A stretch of DNA of 64,000 bases from Dipylidium caninum. Taxonomy: Eukaryota > Platyhelminthes > Cestoda > Cyclophyllidea > Dipylidiidae. Location of the stretch: assembly GCA_017562135.1 (NCBI GenBank), contig QEYB01000841.1, positions 310,001 to 374,000 of the forward strand, in the 5' to 3' direction. The notes below the pieces were generated by a model. That model ran no database searches and was not told where the DNA came from. It saw only the letters and a list, made by a program, of their open reading frames with translations. Below, in pieces: positions 21,553 to 35,840 of this stretch. The translations under genes were made by a program, and so were the position numbers. The stretch's first letter is position 1. The number at the start of each line of letters is the position of its first letter.

Positions 21553-24500
21553 GAAGTGTCAGTGAGGCTACTTTTCAACGGTCTGGCTTTGAAGGGTCTG
21601 CGGTCATGCAGTAACACCAGCAACATAAGGCGGCGAGCTCCTCTATCGTCCTGCCCTCGTAATCTCGAGTACTTCCAGCCTTCCTCAACAGTCTTCTCGC
21701 CCGGCCTCGCGCTCCCCTCACCATCCCTCCTCCCCCAGCTCCACAATGTCCGAAAAGCACGAACTTCCACACTGCCCTGACTATATTCAGCCGAGTCGAC
21801 TCAAACTTATGACAATGAATTGTCCTGCTCTTACCTGAGTTCAGACTCGCCCAGTTGTGAAATGCGCAGAAAGTCGCCTCTCTTCATTTTAATCCAACGC
21901 TTCCGACACGGTTGTTGGAGCTGTTGACGGATGGGGATAAGCCGACGAGCTATACATCTGTCCAGGTCTTATTTCACACTAATCCGGACTGACTTTTGCC
22001 CGAGGCAGTATTCTCTGGGCCAGAATCACTGTAGCCGGCCGCAGACGTAACAACGACAGTTGAAACCGGTTCGCCTGCCTGTCTACCCACTTGCCTGCCT
22101 CTCCACTCTCATCACGACTATTACACTTTTAGTTGCGGTTGGAGTGCCTCTGATCAATGATGAATGGCACCTTTGATGGCTGGTTGATGGGACCGAGTCA
22201 CATGACACTCGAGGCTGTAATCACTTCAGCGCTCCTTCACATCGCCACAACTCGGTGGTCGTTGCTATGCCCCGCATTGAAGGAACCGACCTTTTTTGGA
22301 TTTTCCCTTCTCGCTCCTGTGACTAGAGCTTTTTTGAGGGTGTTATGGGAAAGACAGCAGAGAGACTGAGTCGAGCATACATCACCGGCAAGTATGATGA
22401 TTTGACAGCAGCGTGGAGCCGACATTCCACCATGTCGGGTATATTGCAGTCTCAGTTTACACGTAGGCTTTCTTCCTCTGGCTAACAACATCCTCCCGCC
22501 CCTACCCCGTCCCGCTCTGCTCCCCCTTGCCGACGGATATGCGGGATGTCATTCGTGAAAGGAGTAAACAGTAGCCTTCCCAGTCTCGGTGCCTTCCTTC
22601 TGCCCAGTACATCCCTTCGTTTTCGACTGCAACACCTTTCTTTCATGTCGAATTTTGTTTGATCTCAAAGGCAAATCGAGACCAAACTGCGGGGAAAAAT
22701 GTTCGCATTCTCATTCTCACTTAGCAGCACCTGGGTCCGCGCTTTCTGATTCTAATTTTATCGTGTCTAACCCTCCAGACACCATTATTATCGTCAACAA
22801 TTACCGAAAGTAAGTGGGAGAAAACCTCTCCTAATGGGAGTTTTCTTAGCAAATGAACCTGGAATAGGCACTTGAGGAGTTTGGTGCCCGCCTCCACTCA
22901 CGTGTTAATTTGTCGAGACCAGAACGAAGTGACGCAAATTTTAAACCGAAATGGAAATTCGTACATCGTAATGGTGGATGATCCACTCGAACTTACATCA
23001 ACCAATCAACTTGAAGTATTTCGTCTGACTGATGGTAGGAAAAGAGCGGTATTCCATAGTAGAGCAGTTCTGCTTGACAGGAAAACGAGTCACTTCACTC
23101 CACGTCTGTTTTGACTCGCCTCTCGTGCCACTTTCGAATGCCGCCTTTCGATAAGTCCCCCATAGTTCGAACAAAGACTTGTGCCCACCAGCCACGTGCC
23201 TACGGGTGATTGGTCGACTGGCTGGTTTACGCTAGGCTCACTCGCCTCCCGGTCCCCCTCTGCTTCCTTCCACGTCCCAATTGTTCCTTCCCCCCGGGCC
23301 TAGCGAACAAGTGAGCGTGCGTCTAGTTCTATCTTTCTTTGTAGCCGAATTACTGTAGCCTCCTTACGTGCCGTACCGGGACTTAGTGACTGAATCCGTC
23401 TCGAAGACGCCGCATGATCTACACCGTCTGGTTGTAACACGATGACGAATGTGCCGCGAAAAGGGAATGGGTGGAGTGATAATGAAAAAACTCTACACAC
23501 AGAACACACTGTTTTCTGCTCTGCGTCTAACGGGAGTGCAATGAATTTGGAGACATTGAGAGCGTCTAAACAACTTCAGCTGAACCCATCTTCTTCCCTT
23601 CCTCTTGAGTCCTACCAGTGGCTTATGAGTTGTTTGCTGTAATATGCCGCATGTGGCGGAAACTTTTCGGTTCGCAGTCCTTCCCACCTCGACTCTTTGT
23701 GCTCCTTCCGATGGTATTTCAATTTTCAATTATCGTTTCAACTTACACGTACTCAGCCCGACTCTTTACGTGCCTTGTCAGAGGCAATGTCAATCGTCCG
23801 ACAACGGAAAACACAACCTCCGCTAGTTCATGGATCCACAGCGGCTACTTCCTTTCGAGTCGTCTAAGTCTTGTGTACATCCGATGAAACTAGGAGTGTC
23901 ATTCTCTTGAATATGGTTGGCTCGCCACCGCTACCAATGGAGCGCCCCAAGACATTCCCTGAGTGGCATCATTAGACTTTAACTTTCTACTAATTCCTAT
24001 CACGACAGTGCGTCGACGCGAAAGCTGGAAATGGTTGGTAGTGCAGACTGCCTGAAACCGCTGGCAGATTTCTTCCCTCTCTAGCTGATTCGGATCGGTA
24101 GCCGACCGCAGTAGGGGACGGGTTCGCCTAGAACGTGGTGGTGGACTTCTTCTGCCATCTTTGCCTCTCGTCCTTATCCCATTCTCTCCCCTCCTTCCCC
24201 CAGTCCGTGCCGATTTCCACCTGGCGTGGGTCATCAGTCTCTCACAATCCACTACAATAGTAACAGAGTAGATACCCCTGACAGTCATGGGGATTTGGTA
24301 GGATGAATCCCAAATAAGTGGTTGTGGAGCTTTCCTTTCTTGGATATCGCTTCAATGGGAGGAGATTTCCATTCACCCTCTCGATTCCACCTGACGCCAC
24401 AATCGGGCACCAACACCCCGATTGGCTGTGTGTTGAGTTTCCTCGCCTACAACTTGAAAAATTCCCACCTCTCTCAAGTTGATTAACCTCAACTTTCACA

Positions 24501-27500
24501 CATTACACTAGTCCAAGTAGCCGCCTTCGTGTGCAGAACGGAGGGTAAAAAGGGCAACAGAGGGAAGAAAGGCGAACGTGGGCGGAAAGTGGTCCCCTTC
24601 ATCATCTTTTTTCCCTCCTACTGTCTTTTACTCCAAGTCAGAGCGGCTATGATAGAATTCGGCAGAGTACAGTCCCACTGTTTTCAGGCCTTGACTTCTG
24701 ATTTCTCACGTATTGTCGAGGCAGTTTGAAGAGTGCTTAATTAAATTACTCGCACTTTTTGACCACACTTGATGTCCTCACGCCAGGCTGTCTTTCGCCA
24801 TTCTTTCCATACCGTCAGAGGTGATTGTGTGATTGTGCGAGTTGAGGGATCATTAAGTAAACCACCTCCCTACCATCCAGTCCCGCCACCGGTAATCCCA
24901 AAATCTCCCCTTAGGGTCGCCGTAGGATCCGTCAATTGGCAGATAGTTGGCTGACAACTTCGATGTTTTGTTTACCGTCGTCTAATGGTTACGGTTGCGT
25001 GTATAAAATCGGTTTGCTTGTTGTGATGTTTTTCGGTATTTTTTGATAACACAGTGCGCACGGCTAACTGTGGGCCTTGATAAGTGGCTATTCGGTATTG
25101 CCGAAATCTACTTGCACCACCCTCACAGGTCTTAGGCATTGATGTCGAGCAACCACACGTCAAAAGTGCACCCTCGACATCGGCGCTTCACGTGAAAGCG
25201 GGCTCTTGGGAGACAGCGGTTCGCTGTGCTTGCCTCTTTGCTACTTAATCACAATTTTTGTCCCATTACTTGGTTAGAGATCATAGCAACAACGACTCAG
25301 ACGCTCCTTCCACATTTAGAATCAGTTCAGCGGCCCGTTCCTCAATGATGATTCTTCATCTCAAAGTCGGAACTTGAAGTCGAAGGAATCGAGACTGGAA
25401 CTATCACCTCCCTCCCCGACTACACTGTCAGGAAGTGTTCAGGCAGACAAAATGAAGGAAAATAAAACTATGTCGTTGGACATTGAAATGCATAAGGAGG
25501 CCAACTCAAAGTGATTCTGGATGCGACGCCTTAAATGAGGAAAAGGATCTACTAGGAAGAGTTGGTTGAGATACACGATCCTTGATTGTTTTTCTCAAAC
25601 CCCCCAAAACTTATTCGACATCCATTCCATTCTGTGAAGGAACAGGGTCTCTCCAGACCACCGCCTGAGTATGCCAACACGACATCGCGTTTTGGAGAAC
25701 AAATCGAAGTTAAACGTCTCTACAGCGTTGGGGCGAGTGAGATGACACACACCTGAAGGTGATCTGACCGTGGGCAAGGGGACCGATGATAACAGACAAA
25801 TTTGCCTCTCCAGCGCCCGTTACGCATGTGTGCACCAGAAGTGTGGTGGTATTCTGTGTGCGTGACCTTTCATGCGACTTACGGTAATTGTTGGCTTAGT
25901 GGGAAAACTACGGGGCGTACATATACACACACGCATACAAGACGATCATTTCCACCTCCTCAACACTCGATGGCCACCTAAAATGTGTTCGGCGCCAACC
26001 AGCTTCACTTGATGTCACATGAAACGGATATTCGCTCCCTATTATTATGGAGAAGTTCAGATGAAAGGAATGCGCATGTGCTTGACTCTATCAATGCGGT
26101 TAGACCGCTTGGGGGCACCCAGTTCGAGGTCATGTCTCGAGATTGTCCGCTCCCTAGTTCAAGGGTGGTCGCGTCGGAAAAGCACTAATTTTCACGACGC
26201 TCGGGATGAATAGATTATGATGAAGATAGTGGTGAGGTTTTTCTCTCGACTGGGTAGACACCGGACACCGTAATCTCTTGGAGAAGTTGAAACTTCCTTT
26301 GGATCAGTCAACTCTCCACTTGCGATTGGATTCGTCTGCTCGACTTCCGACGGAAACACGGTAATCCGCTGGTGTTGAACCGCCTTATCCGCACTTCTCT
26401 TTGTCCTCTGCACTAAACCAACACAGAAGCTCTGCCGCCCACCTCGATTAATGAAGTCCTCTCTCGAAGTTGTCCTCTCGGCTGTGTGGTGGTCCTCAGT
26501 GCTCTTTTCAGGGAGACGCATTTTCCATCGAACACGGAGCCTTTCTCCTTCCTCGAGCTTTCATGTCAAGAAAAAGTGGCCTCATTCGTGGCGAGAGATT
26601 GGACTGTTACCCTCCCGCCAGCCTCCTCCCTTCTCACTGTACGATATCTTTGCAAAGGTAAACAGTGGTTTCTCTTGACAGGCTCTTCACTACTTCCCAA
26701 ATCCTTTGCCCCTTCACCGGGTCCATCATTTGGTTCACCAGTTGACGGTTCAGCCGCCACGCTCCCCGGGTGTTGGCTCCGTAATTTGACAACTTATTTT
26801 GTATTTTTGGGTTCGGATTAGCCGGCGGTGATGCCAAAACTAGTGCAGGTAATGAAAACATCCACAGGTAAATAGAAGTTGACAGGCTATTGGGCAATCC
26901 AGAAGTGAAATGTTACGCCTACAAGTCGATGGTAGGTACTGAGGAGGTCAACGCGTGGAGGTCTTTTTTTCAAGGGAAACTCCCAGAGCCAAGGTGGGCG
27001 GTGCTAAGGAAGTGAGCCTTGAAGTCGGCCAAGTTAGCACAAACTGGAGTAAAAGTGGTCAGGCCCTGGCGAGAAGGACAAGAGACACAGAAAGGGAGAT
27101 TGTAGTCGTGGCCTCTCCACACCTCGGTGGAGGAGGAGGGCTTCGTTGTCGGAGTAACAATTGCGGAGTGCAGCCCTCGCCTCGAGCAAATCGACGCCTT
27201 CGTTTGACTGTAGTTGAAGTTCATGATAAATGGCGGCCTACCGCCCTCCACTCGGGTATGAAATGTGGACAGGTCTTGCTCCAGCAAAACACCATTGCCT
27301 TGAATTATGTATGGCTCTCAGTGAATCACCAACTATGGCACGAGCTGTTGCTTTTTTCACTATTCTTACAACACACAGGAACACAGAGAGAACTGCGCCT
27401 CGCCATGTGGCTTTTGCCCTCCTCCTTCTCCTCCCCACCCACCGAGGCTAAACTCCGAAGTTCAACGTGAATGCATTCTTTTGGATGAGAAGCACGCAAG

Positions 27501-30213
27501 TACAACTATCCAAAGTTTCCGGGACGGAGGAACGCTTGTCAAAGCCATCGCCATCCTGGAAATCGGGGGTAATGGTGTGGGAGACCAAGAGATGAAGTAA
27601 ATCTTCGCCGATATGTCGCGCACATTAAACATAAGTCTAGTTTCCTTGAGGGGTAGAAATTACGCCCTGTTGGCGTTTCCGTAGGAATTTGGCGAGGTTA
27701 CGACCCTCTGTGGAAGAGGAGGAAAGAAGATCTCGGCATCAATGCTAAAGACGTGATTTGCATATGGCATTTCCACTGGCAGCACATCCAACCACGGTTG
27801 AGGAAGATGGACCGGAACCAGAGCCACTGAGTTTTGGAATTTGCGGTTGAAGGAGGGGGACCGGCTCGGTTTAGTAGCATAATGGCTTTTCCCGCCTAGC
27901 CACCACCGCCGTCGCCACCAACTCCACTTGGTTGATGTCTCAAATGAATCCACAAGTCGATCGCGGGAATTATACTTGTTTACAAGGCAGTTTTGTCAGC
28001 TTCAGTTCTCATCACCACCGAAAACGCTGGGAATAAATTTAAAAACATGCTGATGTACAAATGACCATCATTACCGACAAGCAGGGCGTTGTTTTGCACT
28101 CAAATCCTGTGATTCAGGTGATTAAGAGATGGGAGGAGAGTTTTTAACCTTAACAAGATTGCAACGTAGAAATTGTACTCCCTCAAGCTGACTTCCTGTG
28201 TGTTTAAATGGCGCAGCGACAACAACGTCGAGGCGACTGAGGGCGCAAGTCGAATTGTACCCCAATTAGCTCGGTCGTAGACTGACTTTTATCGTGGGAA
28301 TTCTAAATACCAAGAATAAAATTCGCCTGAGGCAGGACTGATTGACTGCTACTGACGTGATTTTGTTGATTTATTGGTATCCTCCGCTCAGGGTGGCTTC
28401 GTCTTGACGGAACATCCCCTTGAAACTGCACTGAGGGGACGACAGGTATTTCGACATTCCTCAGGAAGGCAACCATCACTGCATCACTCGGGACATCTTC
28501 ATACGTGCTTCCTCTGATGAAGAGAGGAGATGTTTAGGCCGGATGCAGCAGACGAGGACTTAACATGGGATTCGGAGGTGATGGAGGCAGAAAGACTTCC
28601 TCCTACGGTTTCTTTATCCAATTCCGCCTCTTGAGTGTGTCCACATTCAGTTGGTTCCCGAATACCCGCCCAGGTTCTTCCTCGTCTCAGGCATCCTCTC
28701 CACCTCTTATCTGAATTTGTTCGAATCCCAACGCCTCAACCCACCCTTTGGGAAAATACTAATACAATTCTGCTACACACTGTGGATCCCCCCATCCTCG
28801 AGAAAACTTGCCGCTCTGGATACAAAAATTCCAGTAGCCCAAAAAGATTTTCAGCAATTTCGGCCTCAACTGTGGAATAATTAACGAAAGAATTGTACAT
28901 TTCGGCATTTTCTGCGCTAACTTGGCTTTTGATGTACACGTAAAACAGAAAAAAAGGGACGCTTGCTTCTCGCAGTTTAAAAGGTCAAACTTTGAATTTC
29001 CAAGTGATGATGTTTCCTGAGCATGTAATCATGATGTCTTTTTCGGTTGATTTTATGGTCTGGTGACCATGTTAACCTACTTTTTGTGTGTATGTACGCA
29101 TCCCTGTGTGGACTTCATCTGTAAATCTTGCATCATTTTCGAGGATTAAACTATCCTTTTTTGGCGAATTGTCCTCGAAAATAAACGTGAAGCTGCTTTG
29201 CGATCTGTCCTACCCCTCCAACCAAGTGATTGTCACTCGGAGTTTGGCAGGAAGACTGTTAATTTAATACACTTGATCATTAATATTTACTGAGGAGGAA
29301 TTCATCTCAAAAGCCAAGTGACTCCAGTTAAGCGGCGTTACTGTCACTTGTTTGAGAACGAATTCGGTGAGGCGCCACCCGCCAAAGGCGGCCTGCTTCC
29401 GGGGAACGGCAAATGGGTTTGGAGTAAAGCGTGGAAGGTCGGAGAAGCATGGAGAGTCTGGTGCAAAGTAAAGGTGACATCACAGGAGCACCCTGAGCTC
29501 TTCCCTTAACAGTCGTCTCGCCATTCCTCCCAGTCCTCCACTCGTCGACGAACAACAGGTTCTTGATTTGGCGATCTATCGGCTGAGAGGAAGTAGAAGC
29601 GGTAAATCACGCTTAGAGAGTATTTCTTGGCGGGAACAGCGGTGAAGAGGGGTTAGAACAAGGTATTTTGTTATGTTCTCTCGATAATCATTGAGTTTTT
29701 AGTTTTCTAGAAGCCACTTTTGATTATCTTGCAATTGCAGACGCAAATGTTACTTTATATTTTCTACATTTTCTCCTATCACCTCTTATCCATGGTGATT
29801 GTGGCCATGCTTGCAACGATCCCCACCACAGCCCTTCTCCCCCTTTCTCTCTCACCCTACGTGCCGTTCCATTGAAGCTATTCAGGCTTTGCATTTGCTA
29901 GCTCGAGAGTGGGCTTCTCCCCCCGTCGAAATGACTGTCCTATTGGCTCTGCTACTAAAAGCAGAAAGAAAATGTTTTGTTAAGGAATCCATGTCTGCTA
30001 AAATAGAGCTTTTCCACCACTGGGTTTCGTGTTGACAGCAAGAATAACGTCAAATAACCACACCAGACACGTCCGCTGTACACAGTAGAAAGCGTCAAAG
30101 TTCGCTTGGGCCGCTTATGACCCGAGTATGTGCGGCTCAGATTGACCTCTCGAGGCAAACGCGGTGCTAGGAGTGCGGACTTCTGGCATCTCCCTTTAAT
30201 GCGGTGAATTTTC

Positions 30214-30289
30214 GTGTTAAGTTAATCACAACTTGGGTGTAAAACACAATAATACATGGAAATTGTGGTGTAACACCTTAACTTAACAC
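30214..30289. repeat. 76-bp foldback with 12-bp perfect inverted ends
   Basis: GTGTTAAGTTAA at 30214-30225 is the exact reverse complement of TTAACTTAACAC at 30278-30289. Inside lie a second pairing (CACAA with TTGTG) and two small palindromes (gtgtaaaacac and ggtgtaacacc). It resembles a MITE or foldback remnant. No target-site duplication was identified. Confidence 0.6.
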
Positions 30290-33200
30290 CTTAGTGCTTC
30301 GTCCTCGCCTCCACCTCGGTCAAAGTAGTCGCCTCCCATCCCCACCACCTCCCTTTCCGCCTCCGGGACGCAAATAAATGGTGGAATTACTGAGATTAGT
30401 TTTCTTTATTACCCGAGCATATTTCATTGAATAAGTTGAGGAATAAATCAGCTTAGATGCGCAAAATTTAGTACACGCACATACTTTGATGGGGTGGAGG
30501 ATGACGGAGGCGGCGGGAGACCCATAAAGCATCCGCGAATTTTCACACTTTCCCATTACCACCTCGGCAGATGTACACCGTGAAGGCGATTTATGACAGC
30601 CTCATTCGTAATCTCCTCACTATTACTGTCGTTGTTGTTGGAGCAGTTTATGTGCACGGAAGTCCTCCTCCTCCATTACGTGGTGTCTCCATTTTCGTCA
30701 CCGACTTCTTTGACTGAGTGAAAGCCTCTCGCAGTCGAGTTACCACTAAACGGTTGTACTGTGTGGGAAATAGGAGGAAAAGACGACACAGTGGCAACGC
30801 AAACACACACATACGCACAGTCCCTCTGGTTCGAGCTGCAAACCTGTCGGTGGGGCTCAGCTCGATGTTGTCAGAGCTGGGAGAATCACTCAACTTACAT
30901 TGCGTAGAACGTTCCTGTGATTCTGGTAGCAAAGTAGTGCGATGCTAGCATAAAGCTATCCTAATAACCTGTCAAAGTGCGTTGTTTGACTAGTCTCTTC
31001 AGCTGCGCTGTGACGGACTGAGAGCGGTTTCTACACTCCTTGACGCTTCCCCAGAGTCGAGCTTCTCCGATGGTCGTCTCAACGTCTGGAATACCTGAAA
31101 ATGACCACCCTGGTAACGCGTACTACATTGCAGTTATTCCCGAAGGATGTTTGATCCCGACGCCCGTAATTTATCAGTTCCATTCCGAGTGGACTACAGT
31201 TTTGCCGCTAACCAGGATTGCAATTTCCTTCTTAGAGAGTATAATACCTACGAGACTCATTGCTTTTAAAGTATTTTGTTTCGTATTCACCCGTCTTTTC
31301 TCCGGATTTATCTAACGATGTCTTTCTACTCTTGGCCCAAACTGCACTCCTTCGGCGCGTTTTAATCCAGCCTTTCCTGGGAGATGACGCGATTTCGTGG
31401 AGGTAGCGGCTGTGAAGTAACGAAGGCACATTTGTCCTTTTGTTACCTTTCAGGAGATAGATCGCCTCTCACGTCCTCCTGCGGTGCCATGAGTTCCACC
31501 GGTCTTTCAGCTTACCACATCATTCTATGCCTCGACAACCGATCGAGGATCTGCTCCTCCTGCTGTGGAGGTTCCCCGATCAGTGATGGGAGGCGGACTA
31601 TTCTTCAACCTGGACGAGGACAATCGAAGTGGTCTTGTGCAAATAGATCAACTGGGCTATTTGGTCTCCTCCTGTCACAGAGGAAAACAACTGTCCGCAT
31701 AGTGGAACGGGGCTGAAAGCCAAATTAATGGAGATGCAAATGTGAACCGAATTTAATGCCCAAGTATTGACTGGAAGTGCAGCCGTCACTGGGATGTACG
31801 TGTGTGCGTTCCTTCCTCACCTCACTTTTTTCCAAATTCGTATCCTCTATTCTTTGTGTAGTTGTGCCAAAGGCGGCTAATGACCGACTTTTGTGTGTAG
31901 ACGTGTGCAGGCATGCTGTGGAGGGAATACGAGGAAGCTGTAACGAAGGTGGAGTGAAAAAGCCCCTCCTCGAACACGAGGGAAGTTTGTATATGTGTGT
32001 GTGTGTATGCTAGAGACTTGCCAACGGAGGCTATGAAAAAAAGATTAGTGCAGAGATGTTGGAACTCGTGTCCGAGAGTATTTTTGAATCGTCAGAAGGT
32101 ATTAGGGTACAGAGGACCAGCGGATGCATCAGTTAAGTCTTCTGAAGACTCCACACCCCCTTCTCTCAACACCGACTCTCTCTTCTAGTTCAATTCCCCG
32201 TACCCTAAGACCATTTTGTTCCATTAGACCCAAGGTTATTTAAAAAAACGTGAGGCAGGAAAACAAGTAGTTTGCCAATTGGTGGGTTGGGTAGAAAGCC
32301 AGCAGTCAAGCGTATAAATTCCAGACAGGGCAGGTGTAGTTCACGTAAACAAAGACCCACAGACTGGGCAGACAGAGACTTGAACTATCCACCCTAAATT
32401 ATGCACGTAGTATTTATCCCGCATTTTGCAGGTGCGATTCTGGCATACAGATGAGCCTCACAACGGAGACGCACATTATTAACGCGATTAGACAGGAGTT
32501 CGATGGAGCTAATGATTGTCTGGCTTGAAGTGAGAGGAAACACCCTCCTCTGAAGTTTAGGCACCCCGATATCCACGAATGGCACTTTTTCCGAATTGTT
32601 CGAAGAATTTCCCTAAATGTCGGAGTAAGGAGGACTGTCTGCCGTGCGGAAGACAATGACGTCTTGGCCCTGTTTGTCCCCAATCTCCCGCGCCCACTTT
32701 CAGCTCCCAAATCCGTTTGGCGGAATTCAGGGTCGGGGGCCGGGCCGGTGGGCAGGAGGAGGGCAAAGCAAGTGTGCAGGTAATGTGGTAGTGTCTAAAG
32801 TGTTCTACCTTTTTTTGTGATCTTCAGGTCTTTCCGAGGACACCACCAGAGTTCGTGGTGTATTCTGGACTTAGTATGAGGGCGGCTTAGAAGAGGATAA
32901 TTGTTTGGCTAGCTTATGCACAGGATTATCACACTACGCTGCCTTAAAAGAAAGAGTCGAGAGTTTCAGAGAAATCACCACTTACCTTTTACCCACAACT
33001 AGCTGTGGATGGTAGATTTTTGAGCTGTATTGGGGTACTCCTCAAAATGCTCACAACTCGGTGACTTCATTACGCTTCATTCCTCTCAATTTAAGTTATA
33101 ATGATGGAAAGTTCATATGACCAGACGAAGGCAGTTGATCTGCTAGCACGGCAAAAATACACATAGGTGAACCCGCATTTTAATGCTACCGTCCTCGTGC

Positions 33201-34594
33201 CTTTCAGACATTGTGCTGCCCTCTTTCCATCCATCCATTCATCTATCTTATTTCATCCTCTACCTCTGTTGACCAGACTAGTTGCTGGTAAGAATAGATG
33301 GGATCGTGAGGTGGCAGCGTTAAACTTTGCCTTTCAGTGGATATGCCGCATCCGCGGAGGGCATTAGTATTACCCACTGGAGGATCGGGAATTAATGATG
33401 TATTAGGTAAACGGATAAACCACATTGGGATTTCCACCTGGGGAGATGAACAATTTTCCATTAATAGAAGGGCCTTCAAAAGTGTGATGCGGCGGAACCA
33501 TAGGCCCGGAACTAGGGATTCGACGTGGACAACTTTCACCTGAGGCAGAGAAGGCAGTGATCAGGACAAGACGCGGGGAATCAGAGGGAGGTAAGCCTAA
33601 TTGGACGAGTGGTTAAAGTTCAATTGAGTTACATGCAGAGCCGATCGTAGTAAGATTAATAGAAGGTATAATTCATGATGGTGGAGTACGGTAGTACCAT
33701 CACTTGGATATTAAATTGACTCAGGGTAGGGATTGTGATGCTATTAGGGTGAAGGATGTAAAAGTACAGTCAAATGGTGGCACACACTCAAGTTTCAGAG
33801 AGTGCCGCTATCTTCGACAAGGCGATACCGCGAGGTGTGCGAAAGGGCAGAGTTTTCGTGGGTTAATTGCCCTTTAATGCAAAAGACAATGCAATAATCG
33901 CAGTGGAATTATCTGATGCAGTGGTTTCGGGGGAATAAATTAAAAGTTTGTACCACGCAAGAAGGATTAATAAAAATTAACGAAACTCATTGGTGGGGCA
34001 AAAGATACATGGAACAGAAAGGATGTATGCGCAAAAACTCCGACAAAAGAGCCATAAATCACGCTACCAACTTGCCCAGTAATATTCGAATTCTCAAACC
34101 TTATTGCCTAGCCTCCGAATGCCTGATTGCATTCCTCCGCCAGGGCCTGCTTCGACATTTTCCATGTAACCGACCAAATCTCTCAAACTGCCTCATTTCA
34201 TGTGGCTAAGTTCCTCCTCCATTTAGGTTTATTAATGTCAAATAGTGCATTAACTGTAATATTTAAACGGATGTATGTTTCTACTACCCATTGGTCAAAG
34301 GAGATGATAAGAGGCAATAGTGAGGAGGGAGTCAAGTATACTCTCATATTTCAATTTAACATAATGTTTGCAAAAACCGTTTGTTCGCATGGTTTTTGGT
34401 ACCCTTGAGTTGATTCCCTGGGCATCTGAAGGTCCTAATTTGCATAAAACTTTGGATCATTCGAAAGTCGGGAATAGGAAGGCCCTGGTTCATGCTCGTG
34501 AGGCTACATATGATAAAAGGGAAGAAGAGTTGGAAGGAGTAAGGGCGTAGCATCTGAAAAAAAATTAGTTAGCTTTAGTATATCAATGAGCTGA

Positions 34595-34685
34595 CGAACA
34601 GCAAAGCCGAGTGGTAAAGACACCTGGTAAAAGTGCTCGATTTGAGCGGTTTATCAAAAACTATTATTATTATTATTATTATTGG
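34595..34685 (+). repeat. Possible tRNA-derived SINE with (ATT)n tail
   Basis: aaagccgagtggtaaagac resembles a Ser/Leu tRNA D-arm and pol III A box. About 20 bases later gtgctcgatttgagc is B-box-like (GGTTCGANTCC). A tail of about seven ATT units runs 34662-34683. The A-B spacing is shorter than in a tRNA, so this is tentative. Confidence 0.3.
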
Positions 34686-35840
34686 TAATATGAGTTTAAT
34701 GAAGCTAACAGCTCGAGGAAGCAGGGTTCATCTAGCAGGTCGAAATACACGAAGCCTGTACAAGTTGTAAGTCCGTAAGTCTACCCCCACAAAAAGAAGA
34801 ACATTGATAGCCTTCTTTGGATGAGTTGAAAGAATTGTTAACCTCATGGCGGCCTTTTAAACGTGAATAACTGGTGTGCAAGCTCGGCCCGCAGAAATTG
34901 ATTCTCGCCGTTCCCCAAATTAACTTAAGAGTTAGATATTTAATACACATGTAAATAATATATATCTAGAGATTATATCAAATTGTAAGGTACGAGAACT
35001 CAAGTTACGGTGGAAAAAGAAAGCTAGGTTATTTTCTTAGACAAGTGACAGGTAAGCCATAACAGTTGTCTTCTGCGGCGTGAATTGCGAGCTACAATTA
35101 ACACAAAATGAGGGATTAAAAAGTCTGTAATTGATTCGGTCTTCATGAAGAGAGTTGTTCATCTCCGTGTTGGTGCATCTTGGCATATCTGATTATGCTT
35201 GTTGAGGAATGCTTTGTTTATTCCTGCTCATCGTAACGTCCCATGCATTCTGATGTTACCCGGTATACAAGTCGGTTTTCTGCTTGCTTGCATTATAACT
35301 CCTTAACAATAGTTCCCCGAAATTATTAATAGGCATCGCAGTGAGGTTGCAAATTGGCTTTCGCCATTGCACACCACCATGGAACTTTAAGACCACTGAT
35401 TTTCTGGAGGGCTAAAAGATTTTTCTGTGTGGATTATAGGGGGTGCGGTGGGATAGAATGGTGATTTTGGGCTTGGTTCGTGGGTAATTTGCAGCGCATG
35501 AGCTATTTAATTGTCTGCCCCTTGAACAGCATACGTAATTAGCATCAAATCTTAAAGTGATAGGCTTTCAGATACAACAGGAGTAAATTCCCAAGTTTAG
35601 AAATTGAAGGTCACTTAGATGAAAGCTTTGAGTCGTCGTCGGTGTTAGTAAAACGTCAGCGACATTTACACTCAAAATTCAAAAATCGGCATGAAAATTA
35701 AGCTACTCACGTAGATCTAATGCCTCGTGGCTTCAAGGGCAATACAAACTATATCTCGAGGTGTTTATGTGAGCTAAATAGTTTGCTTGACTGTTTGCAC
35801 GTGTTAGGTGACACACTTCGTGTCTTCGGTGGTTGCGGTA

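Larger units (their letters stand above)
19167..35840. other. Gene-free stretch of about 16.7 kb downstream of jun
   Basis: I looked for exon-like frames bounded by splice sites and for family motifs on both strands and found none that I can support; open frames are short and compositionally random. The first 12 kb looks more GC- and pyrimidine-rich than the flanks, with stops thinned out accordingly. Possible contents are the jun 3' UTR (AATAAA at 20472-20477 is a candidate, about 1.3 kb after the stop), distal jun regulatory DNA, or unrecognised non-coding transcripts. AP-1-type TGACTCA occurs at 20500-20506 and 20752-20758. Confidence 0.55.

Noticed and set aside
26955..27470. 171-codon plus-strand frame
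   Set aside because: Longest frame in the gene-free block but compositionally biased, without motif, and overlapped by equally open frames on the other strand.
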